Position numbers and translations under genes: made by a program. Below are positions 26,621-32,182 of a stretch of DNA of 32,182 nucleotides, in pieces; positions within the stretch are counted from its first letter, which is position 1, and each line of letters begins with the position of its first letter. The notes below the pieces were generated by a model. That model saw only the letters and a list, made by a program, of their open reading frames with translations, was not told where the DNA came from and made no database searches. Source of the DNA: SAR202 cluster bacterium Casp-Chloro-G2 (lineage in GTDB: Bacteria; Chloroflexota; Dehalococcoidia; Lucifugimonadales; UBA3495); NCBI GenBank assembly GCA_002816575.1, contig MUCI01000007.1, positions 1 to 32,182 on the forward strand. The letters run 5' to 3'.

Positions 26621-26658
26621 TTGTAACAAAGGCGGCTGAGGTTGGATATGCCGGAGTG

Positions 26659-26664
26659 TATAAT
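26659..26664 (+). promoter_or_regulatory. Consensus -10 of the glycerate kinase promoter
   Basis: Perfect TATAAT, 59 nt before the ATG at 26723. The -35 region is poor (CTGAGG at 17 nt). The heptamer repeat ends just upstream, so copy-number change would alter DNA close to the -35. Confidence 0.45.
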
Positions 26665-26722
26665 TGCTGGGCCTCGACGTAGGCCCGATCCTGGCTTCGG
26701 CCAATGGTGTTTTTACGCCCAT

Positions 26723-27856
26723 ATGAAGATAGTTATCGCGCCCCAGGGTTTCAAAGGCGGCATCTCCGGCCTGGAAGCGGCCAGGGCCATAGCCAGGGGG
26801 GTGCTGGCGGCTGTTCCCGGCGCAGAAACCGTGTTGGTGCCGGTGGCCGACGGCGGTGACGGCACCTTGCACGCCCTGGTTGACGCCACCGGCGGCGAGA
26901 TATTCACCAGCACCGTGACGGGGCCCATCAGCCAGCAGGTGGAGGCCCAGTGGGGCGTAATGGGTGACGGACGCACCGCGGTGATCGAGATGGCCCGGGC
27001 TTCCGGGTTGGCCATGATATCCCAGCGGCGGCGCAACCCCAAAGTAACTACCACTTTGGGGACGGGCGAGATACTGAAGGAGGCCCTGGGGCGGGGTTAC
27101 GAGCGGATCATCGTCGGCCTGGGCGGCAGCGCCACCAACGACGGAGGGGCCGGGATGGCGACGGCCTTGGGCGCAAGATTCCTGGACGCCGCCGGCAACC
27201 CATTGCCTCCCGGCGGCGGGGCGCTGGCCCGGTTGGACCGCATCGACACTTCGGGCCTGATAAAGCCCGCCGCAGGAGTGGAGGTGATCGCAGCCACCGA
27301 CGTTACCAACCCCCTTTGCGGGCCCACCGGTGCGTCGGCGGTCTACGGACCCCAGAAAGGCGCTTCGGATGATGTTGTCGCCCAACTGGACGCGGCCCTG
27401 CTCAACTTTGCGCGGGTGGTCAAGAGGGACATGGGAGTGGATGTTCTGGACACGCCCGGCTCGGGGGCGGCCGGTGGACTTGGGGCCGGCTTGATCGCTT
27501 TTGCCGGGGCGAGGATTCAGTCGGGCATCGACATGGTCTGTCAGGTGCTGGACTTCGATTCGCATCTGGAGGGGGCCGACCTGGTCGTCACCGGGGAGGG
27601 GCGGGCCGACCATTCCACGGTCTTCGACAAGGCGCCGGTCGGCGTGGCGCGGCACGCCCGGTCCCACGGAGTGCCGACGGTGCTACTGGCGGGCAGCCTG
27701 GGTCCGGGACATGAGGAACTGTACAACCACGGAGTGGGGTCGGTGCTCTGCATCTCCGACGGCGCCATGACCTTTCAGCAGGCCCTGAGCCGGACGGGCG
27801 AGATGCTGGAGGGCACGGCGGAGCGGGCGGTGCGCCTGTTCTTGCTCAAGCCCTAA
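26723..27856 (+). CDS. Glycerate 2-kinase (GlxK/GarK family)
   Basis: Phosphorylates D-glycerate, giving 2-phosphoglycerate in the GarK/GlxK family. The 377-residue protein is of standard length. It opens with MKIVIAPQGFKGG (usually D-S-F-K-G), then VPVADGGDGTL, IVGLGGSATNDGGAGMATALG, the mid-protein TDVTNPLCGPTGAS and YGPQKGA, GAAGGLGAG, and near the end TGEGRADHSTVFDKAPVGVA. The Q of the usual D-x-Q-T is H-S-T here. I start at ATG 26723, where family homology begins, although the frame is open further upstream. Glycerate entering here would reach glycolysis; no glyoxylate or tartronate genes accompany it. Confidence 0.93.
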   Translation: MKIVIAPQGFKGGISGLEAARAIARGVLAAVPGAETVLVPVADGGDGTLHALVDATGGEIFTSTVTGPISQQVEAQWGVMGDGRTAVIEMARASGLAMISQRRRNPKVTTTLGTGEILKEALGRGYERIIVGLGGSATNDGGAGMATALGARFLDAAGNPLPPGGGALARLDRIDTSGLIKPAAGVEVIAATDVTNPLCGPTGASAVYGPQKGASDDVVAQLDAALLNFARVVKRDMGVDVLDTPGSGAAGGLGAGLIAFAGARIQSGIDMVCQVLDFDSHLEGADLVVTGEGRADHSTVFDKAPVGVARHARSHGVPTVLLAGSLGPGHEELYNHGVGSVLCISDGAMTFQQALSRTGEMLEGTAERAVRLFLLKP

Positions 27857-27970
27857 ACGGCCTGCCCCGGTGGCACAACCAAGAATAACAGCGGTCCCGC
27901 GGCCTGCTCCAATCCGGGTCATTCATGCCGAGCAACCGGTGGCAAACCGCACGGTTCTCTTGCGCCGAGG

Positions 27971-27989
27971 GCCTGGCTCACCGCCAGGC
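27971..27989. other. Intergenic hairpin between convergent genes
   Basis: A perfect 7-bp stem (GCCTGGC/GCCAGGC) with a 5-nt loop, in the 197-nt gap between the glycerate kinase stop and the HEPN gene stop. There is no T run on either side, so it is at best a weak terminator or RNA-stabilising hairpin. Nothing else recognisable is in that gap. Confidence 0.4.
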
Positions 27990-28053
27990 GATTCCCGGTG
28001 TCTCGAAGAACCATCCAGATCACCGGTCAACCATACCCGGAGACCCGGCTGAC

Positions 28054-28455
28054 CTAGACGATGCGTTGCTTGGTGAACTCGAGGACCAGATTCGATAGTT
28101 CGATGGACCGCTCCGAGTCCACCTCGTCGAAGGCTTCAAAGCAGGTGCCGCTGGGCAGGAATTCGGGGTAACGGGTGATGTAGTGGTACTTGTCCAACTG
28201 CCGCGCTTCAGATTTCATGGTGTCGAACATCATGTCGAACAGTTTGGCGTCCTCGCACAGGTCCAGCAGCGAGTGGCCCCAAACGTCTTCAACTTTCTTG
28301 TGGTACAGGTAAGCCTTGATGGCTTTTTCCGCCGCCTGTTGTCCCATGAAGCAGGCGAGGTTGTGCCGGCCGCCTTCTCTGAGGAACCGGGCGTCGTCCA
28401 GGTCTTGTTCGGCTTGGCGCAACCAGCGGGCGCCCTCGGCCAGATAATCAGGCAT
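28054..28455 (-). CDS. HEPN-domain protein
   Basis: Small helical HEPN protein of 133 residues, a family usually paired with a minimal nucleotidyltransferase and often acting as an RNase toxin. It opens with [15 protein letters not shown] and continues [15 protein letters not shown], the HEPN hallmark. A segment [15 protein letters not shown] provides R85 and H91, an R-x5-H spacing that fits the catalytic R-x4-6-H motif of HEPN RNases, although in many relatives the His position is Tyr. I start at ATG 28455, whose ATGCCTGA overlaps the upstream stop by 8 nt. It therefore depends on translation of the nucleotidyltransferase gene. Toxin activity is plausible, not shown. Confidence 0.85.
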   Translation of the reverse strand: MPDYLAEGARWLRQAEQDLDDARFLREGGRHNLACFMGQQAAEKAIKAYLYHKKVEDVWGHSLLDLCEDAKLFDMMFDTMKSEARQLDKYHYITRYPEFLPSGTCFEAFDEVDSERSIELSNLVLEFTKQRIV

Positions 28456-28789
28456 TATAAATCTCCCGTCCTTCGCGGCACGCTTTGCCCAGCGCCGGCA
28501 GTCTCTCCCGCGCCTCCTCAAATTCGGCGGGAGTGTAGACCAGGGTGTCTACGTCCACCGAGCTTGGCAGGTGGTAGGAGAAGAAATCGGCGCGGCGGCC
28601 GAAGGAATATTCAGTGTCATGTACGATGATCAACTCGATCGTGGTATCCGGTTTATAGTCACCGGCGGCCATGTCGCCGGTCAAGATGACTTTCTCCACT
28701 CCCAATATGGGAATCACTTCCTCGATGGCTTGCAGGTCCCGCTCCAGCATCTGCCGGCGGAACTCGGAGAATCCTACGCGCATAGGCAT
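28448..28789 (-). CDS. MNT-type nucleotidyltransferase, degenerate active site
   Basis: A 113-residue minimal nucleotidyltransferase, the usual partner of HEPN proteins; in MntA/HepT pairs it AMPylates and silences the toxin. The fold is recognisable: [15 protein letters not shown], then IELIIV and [14 protein letters not shown]. The catalytic signature is not intact. The expected G-S-x-x-x-G is G38-D39-M-A-A-G43, and the expected S-D-I-D is T49-T50-I51-E52, so the first metal-binding aspartate is Thr and the second is Glu. I start at ATG 28789 with AGGTGA just upstream. It is translationally coupled to the HEPN gene. It could be an inactive, binding-only antitoxin. Confidence 0.8.
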   Translation of the reverse strand: MPMRVGFSEFRRQMLERDLQAIEEVIPILGVEKVILTGDMAAGDYKPDTTIELIIVHDTEYSFGRRADFFSYHLPSSVDVDTLVYTPAEFEEARERLPALGKACREGREIYNA

Positions 28790-28913
28790 ATCTTCACCTG
28801 TGGGTACGTTGATTGGTAGGTTCTTGGGCTTAGTGGCGCTGAATCGTGGCCCCGACTGAGTCGGAGATGGGGGCGAACCTCTGTCCGCCAACCCTGGTTG
28901 TCTGTCCCAGGCG

Positions 28914-29660
28914 TTAGCCCAGTATGATCATGTGGACTTCTTTGGGGCCGTGGACACCTTCCACGATGGTCATCTCGATATCGGCGGTCCGGCTGGGCCC
29001 GGTGATGAAGTTTAGATAACTTCCCATCTCGCCGCCCTGCTGATGATACTCCAGACGCCGCAGCAAGAACAGGTCATCCATCGATTCCAGCACATCTTCG
29101 GGGCGGACCAGTGCCACGTGCACCGGCGGCACCACGGAGACCAGCCGGCTCAATCCCTTGCGGGGCAGCACGATCACGGAGCCGGTCTCGGCCAGGGCGA
29201 AGTCGGCGCCGGTGATGCCCATGCCCGACCGCCGTATCTCTTCCCGCAGCGATTCCCGGGGGTTGGCTTCGTCCCGGAGCACGGTGGTTACCTTCAAACC
29301 CATGCTGGTCAGCGCCGCGTCCACTGGGACCTGGTCAAACACGCCTTGGGCCGAGCGGACGACAGCCGAGAGGTCCGACTTTCGCGCCAGGTCTTGGAGG
29401 TAGCCGACGGCCTCCTCAGCTCCGGCGGCCCGGAATACGTTCCAGCCGCCCTTCTGGGCCATGTCGGCCAGCTTGTCCAACAGAGCGGGGAGGTTCTGTT
29501 GAATCTTCTGTCGGATCTCCAACGCCTGCTGCTCAAGGTCGGTGGTGGAATCGGTCAACCTTGGGTAGGGCTGGGCCGGGGGAACGTCCTCGCGTCCCAG
29601 CGCCTCCCGCACGAACCGGAGGAATTCGTCTTTTGGGACACCCAGGCTCTGATCAGACAT
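28914..29660 (-). CDS. lutC: LutC/YkgG-type LUD-domain protein
   Basis: Third component of the LutABC L-lactate oxidation system, 248 residues. LUD-domain features are ITGADFALAETGSVIV, then RLVSVVPPVHVALVRPEDVLESMDDLFLLRR, and the closing FITGPSRTADIEMTIVEGVHGPKEVHMIILG. The start is either ATG 29660, whose ATGTCTGA overlaps the lutB stop by 8 nt like three other junctions in this window, or ATG 29669. I prefer 29660. It ends the lut transcript and is followed 124 nt later by the nucleotidyltransferase start. Its role with LutA and LutB is taken from the family. Confidence 0.9.
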   Translation of the reverse strand: MSDQSLGVPKDEFLRFVREALGREDVPPAQPYPRLTDSTTDLEQQALEIRQKIQQNLPALLDKLADMAQKGGWNVFRAAGAEEAVGYLQDLARKSDLSAVVRSAQGVFDQVPVDAALTSMGLKVTTVLRDEANPRESLREEIRRSGMGITGADFALAETGSVIVLPRKGLSRLVSVVPPVHVALVRPEDVLESMDDLFLLRRLEYHQQGGEMGSYLNFITGPSRTADIEMTIVEGVHGPKEVHMIILG

Positions 29661-31140
29661 CGCGGGCATCGCTAGGTCGGTCCGCGATCCCCTGGTCCCA
29701 GAGTTCGTGGAAAGTCTTGTTGGGAAGGACCGGCAGGTCTCTGGACCGGGTCCATCGGGACAGCAGAGGCAAGGGCGCTTTCTTGATCCACTTTCCGCCT
29801 TTGGTCACGGGGGAGAATGGGACCAGGTGTTCCAATCTCTGCAGGGTGCGCCCCGACCGGACCGCCCAGTGCAGCAGGCGGGGACTGCTCATCAACTTGG
29901 CGTAGAGCCGGGCCATCATCCGCTCCGACTTCGGGGCCGACCGCTGGGCGCGGTCGGGGCTCTCCGCGGTCTTCTTCCGCAGGTCCAGGAGCATCCTGGG
30001 GATGTCTATATTGACCGGGCAGACCTCGCGGCAGGCGCCGCATAGGCTGGAGGCTTGGGGCAATTCTTTGGCCTGGGGCAGACCGACCAGCATGGGCGAG
30101 ACTACCGCGCCGATGGGGCCGGGGTAGACCCAGCCGTAGGCATGGCCGCCGATCCGCGCGTAGACCGGGCAGATGTTCAAGCAGGCCCCACAGCGGATGC
30201 AGTAGAGCGCCTCGCGCAGCGCCGGGTCGGCCAGCATCCGGGAGCGGCCATTGTCCACCAGGATGAGGTGGAACTCCTCCGGGCCGTCCTCATCATCGGA
30301 GCGGCGTGGGCCGGTGGTCATGCTCACATAGCTGGTGATGCGCTGACCGGTGGCCGACTGGGGCAGCAGCCGCAGGAAGATGGACAGGTCCTGCATGGAC
30401 GGAATAACCTTTTCCATGCCGGTGATGCCGATGTGCACCCTGGGGGCGGAGGTGCAGAGACGGCCATTGCCCTCATTGGTGATGATCACCAGAGTGCCGG
30501 TCTCGGCGACCACGAAGTTGGCCCCGCTGATGCCCAGGTCGGCCTGCATAAACTTGTCGCGCAGTACCGTCCGGGCGGTGGCGGCCATGTGGTAGATGTC
30601 TTCGTCATACGGTATGCCCAGTTTCTCGGTGAAAAGCTCGGCCACATCTTCTTTGGACTTGTGCAGCGCCGGGGCCACCAGGTGGGAAGGGGTCTCCTCG
30701 GCCAACTGGATGATGTACTCGCCCAGGTCGGTCTCCCAGACTTCGACGCCCAGGGACTCCAAGACCGGGTTCAGGCCCAGCTCCTCGGACACCATGCTCT
30801 TGCTCTTGGTGGCGATCTTGATATTCCGGGTGCGGACGATGTGGGAGACGATATCGTTGGCCTGCTTGGCGTCGTTGGCGAAATGGAGCTGCCCGCCGGC
30901 TGCGGTCACGTTTTTGTACAGCAGGTCCAGGTAATAATCGAGATGCTCTATGGTGTGGGCCTTGATCTCGCGTGCTTGGGTCTTCCAGCCGTCCCAAACC
31001 TGGGGGGTGGCTTCCTCGATGCGCTGCAGACGGGCCACGTGGAACCCGGAAGCGACGCGGTCCAGGGCGCGGCGCAGCTTGGGGTCGGCGATGGCCTTGG
31101 TCGAGGCGGCGGAGAAATCGCTGGTTTTTATCTCAGGCAA
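29653..31140 (-). CDS. lutB: LutB-type iron-sulfur LUD protein
   Basis: Fe-S subunit of the lactate-oxidising complex, 495 residues. The LUD domain fills about 60-300, with IATKSKSMVSEELGLN, ISGANFVVAETGTLVI and the later FITGP-like SMTTGPRRSDDEDGPEEFHLILVDNGR. A ferredoxin-type region follows: C314-x2-C317-x2-C320-x3-C324, and C367-x2-C370-x3-C374, as in LutB. The C-terminal part (about 390-495) is the family's DUF3390-like extension. It is 19 nt downstream of lutA and overlaps lutC. Acceptor and lactate stereochemistry cannot be read from sequence. Confidence 0.93.
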   Translation of the reverse strand: MPEIKTSDFSAASTKAIADPKLRRALDRVASGFHVARLQRIEEATPQVWDGWKTQAREIKAHTIEHLDYYLDLLYKNVTAAGGQLHFANDAKQANDIVSHIVRTRNIKIATKSKSMVSEELGLNPVLESLGVEVWETDLGEYIIQLAEETPSHLVAPALHKSKEDVAELFTEKLGIPYDEDIYHMAATARTVLRDKFMQADLGISGANFVVAETGTLVIITNEGNGRLCTSAPRVHIGITGMEKVIPSMQDLSIFLRLLPQSATGQRITSYVSMTTGPRRSDDEDGPEEFHLILVDNGRSRMLADPALREALYCIRCGACLNICPVYARIGGHAYGWVYPGPIGAVVSPMLVGLPQAKELPQASSLCGACREVCPVNIDIPRMLLDLRKKTAESPDRAQRSAPKSERMMARLYAKLMSSPRLLHWAVRSGRTLQRLEHLVPFSPVTKGGKWIKKAPLPLLSRWTRSRDLPVLPNKTFHELWDQGIADRPSDARDV

Positions 31141-31159
31141 TCGGGTAAATCCATCGGCG

Positions 31160-31912
31160 TTATTGGGAGTCGGGGTCCAGTATCTGGGCCAGGTGCCGGA
31201 TCTTGATGTCCGAGCCCTGGCGGTTCAGCGCGCCGCCCATGTTCATCAGACAACTCATGTCGCAGGACACCAGTGTGTCGGCGCCGCTGGCCTTTACGTT
31301 GGCAATCTTATCGGCGACCATGCCTTCGGAGATGTGGGGGAATTTCACGGAGAAGGCGCCGCCGAACCCGCAGCAGATCTCCTCTCCCTCTAATTCCTTC
31401 TGCTCCAGTCCGGGGACCGAGCCCAGCAGTTTCTTGGGTGCTTCTTTGACGCCCAATTCCCGGAGCAGGTGGCAACTGGGGTGGTAGGCGGCGGCGCCCT
31501 GTTGCTGTGCGCCGCAGAGGGAGGCGTCCTCGACCTTCAGGACGTTGACCAGAAACTCGGAGAACTCGTAGGTCTTGGCGGCCAGGGCCTTGGCCTGGGC
31601 CAGCAGCTCGGGGTCGTCGGCGAACAGGTCCAGGTAGAAGACGCGGATGGTGGCGGCGCAGGAACCCGACGGCACAACTACGTATTCGCTGTCGCGGAAC
31701 TGCTCCAATACCCGCTTGCCAAGGGTGGCGGCCTCACGGGTGAACCCGGTGTTATAGACCGGCTGGCCGCAGCAGGTCTGGTCCTTGGGGAAGCCGACGT
31801 TGACTCCCAGACGCCGCAGTACCTTGACCACGCTGACCCCCACCTGAGGATAAAGCTGGTCGATGACGCAGGTGACGAACAGGTCTGCGTTGATTTTGGT
31901 CCCTTGGGTCAA
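31160..31912 (-). CDS. lutA: LutA-type CCG-domain Fe-S oxidoreductase
   Basis: First subunit of LutABC, 250 residues, with the two cysteine-rich CCG domains of the family. The first has C15, C47-C48 (TCCGQP) and C85; the second has C147, C180-C181 (ICCGFGG) and the SCDMSC cysteines. The start is TTG, with GGGAG 9 nt upstream (31922-31926). It heads the lutA-lutB-lutC transcript. No lactate permease or LutR-type GntR regulator is in the window. Just upstream, at 31941-31970, are three decamer repeats that might be regulatory. Confidence 0.93.
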   Translation of the reverse strand: MTQGTKINADLFVTCVIDQLYPQVGVSVVKVLRRLGVNVGFPKDQTCCGQPVYNTGFTREAATLGKRVLEQFRDSEYVVVPSGSCAATIRVFYLDLFADDPELLAQAKALAAKTYEFSEFLVNVLKVEDASLCGAQQQGAAAYHPSCHLLRELGVKEAPKKLLGSVPGLEQKELEGEEICCGFGGAFSVKFPHISEGMVADKIANVKASGADTLVSCDMSCLMNMGGALNRQGSDIKIRHLAQILDPDSQ

Positions 31913-31940
31913 CTTGGATCGCTCCCGTTTCTAGCTGCCG

Positions 31941-31970
31941 TATTTGGCACTATCTGGCACTATCTGACAC
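31941..31970. repeat. Three tandem decamer repeats upstream of lutA
   Basis: TATTTGGCAC, TATCTGGCAC and TATCTGACAC lie head to tail, each differing from the middle one by one base. The 10-nt period equals about one DNA helical turn, as expected for stacked binding sites of a regulator. They start 28 nt upstream of the lutA start codon. Confidence 0.6.
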
Positions 31971-32039
31971 TCGGAAGCGTACCAGAGGCGTTGGTGGGTG
32001 GCAAGATAAAGTTGGCCTACCCCGGCGGTGGTTCGACTG

Positions 32040-32054
32040 GCTCACCATGAGCGG
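32040..32054. repeat. REP-like hairpin core
   Basis: GCTCA-CCA-TGAGC makes a 5-bp hairpin with a 3-nt loop. The 14-nt core from 32041 matches 12 of 14 bases with the hairpin at 23784-23797, so this looks like a dispersed palindromic element. Confidence 0.4.
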
Positions 32055-32111
32055 TCACCAAACCATTTCCAGCGAAGTTACCTGCCCCGCTCATCCTTGT
32101 ATCTTAAACCA

Positions 32112-32174
32112 GGACGTGGCAGGCCGGATCGTCCTAGGTCTTAAAGACCGTGGCTCAGCTAGGCCGCCACGTCC
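32112..32174. repeat. Imperfect inverted repeat with nested hairpin
   Basis: GGACGTGGCAGGCC (32112-32125) pairs with GGCCGCCACGTCC (32162-32174) with one bulged A. Inside is a second perfect hairpin, GGTCTT/AAGACC (32137-32149, one-base centre). The nested layout looks like a structured RNA or a recombination/binding site rather than a simple terminator; there is no T run before the window ends. Confidence 0.5.
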
Positions 32175-32182
32175 TTCCCGCC

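Larger units (their letters stand above)
31913..32182. other. 270-nt gene-free end region
   Basis: I see no protein or RNA gene here. The region carries three decamer repeats, a REP-like hairpin, and a long imperfect inverted repeat at the very edge. It should contain the lutABC promoter, which I could not pick out with confidence. Confidence 0.5.

Noticed and set aside
26243-26626. Small ORF ending in repeated VWRLAFG-like units
   Set aside because: The repeat is just translation of the TTTGGCG heptamer, and the rest is antisense to the M20 gene.
30055-31206. Plus-strand frame of 383 codons over lutB
   Set aside because: A Gly/Val/Asp/His-rich shadow of lutB, whose cysteine clusters and LUD motifs are unmistakable.
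32026-32056. tRNA-like GGTTCGA sequence
   Set aside because: It has no acceptor, D or anticodon arms around it; it is part of a REP-like hairpin. No tRNA was seen elsewhere either.

Overview
The window is GC-rich bacterial chromosomal DNA, densely packed with genes. It has no rRNA, tRNA, CRISPR array, transposase, integrase or phage gene that I can see. The gene mix (orphan CbbQ/CbbO-type pair, Gld-like ABC cluster with a DUF4340 protein, DUF5666 lipoprotein, SpeH beside agmatinase, LutABC, paired M20 amidohydrolases) and the frequent TTG starts suggest Chloroflexota, perhaps a Dehalococcoidia/SAR202-like lineage. That placement is inference from protein resemblance, not a computed phylogeny.

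Layout, left to right. 1-2.1 kb (-): groES-groEL, with a His/Glu/Asp tail on GroEL. 2.25-3.5 kb (+): an EndoQ-type PHP endonuclease with a probably leaderless promoter. 3.5-5.65 kb (-): a large lipoprotein built from an Ig-like domain and DUF5666-like repeats. 5.8-6.5 kb (+): a RimI-like acetyltransferase. 6.8-12.3 kb (+): coaE, a CbbQ/NorQ AAA+ ATPase, a CoA-type Nudix hydrolase and a 1113-residue CbbO/NorD-type VWA protein. A strong hairpin terminator separates this unit from the convergent minus-strand operon at 12.45-18.4 kb: ABC ATPase, ABC-2 permease, GldG-like protein, DUF4340 protein, CinA.

18.5-19.9 kb (+): speH overlapping speB, a polyamine unit. 20.1-23.8 kb (+): M50 site-2-type protease, cysteine desulfurase, a lipoprotein with an embedded cupredoxin-like domain, and a polyprenol/phytol kinase-like membrane protein. 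23.8-26.5 kb (-): two tandem, translationally coupled M20 amidohydrolases. 26.7-27.9 kb (+): glycerate 2-kinase, divergent from the M20 pair across a heptanucleotide tandem repeat. 28.05-28.8 kb (-): a nucleotidyltransferase/HEPN pair whose nucleotidyltransferase motif is degenerate. 28.9-31.9 kb (-): lutABC for lactate oxidation. 31.9-32.2 kb: a gene-free end with decamer repeats, a REP-like hairpin and a long imperfect inverted repeat.

Most genes are housekeeping or central metabolism. The parts that deserve a second look are the SpeH-SpeB pair (SpeH may be an arginine decarboxylase), the orphan CbbQ/CbbO module embedded between CoA-metabolism genes, the degenerate HEPN-MNT pair, the CinA C-terminal domain lacking its Ser/Lys residues, and the cupredoxin-insertion lipoprotein. 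Four gene junctions share the same 8-nt RTGNNTGA start/stop overlap, and several genes share an extended -10 promoter.
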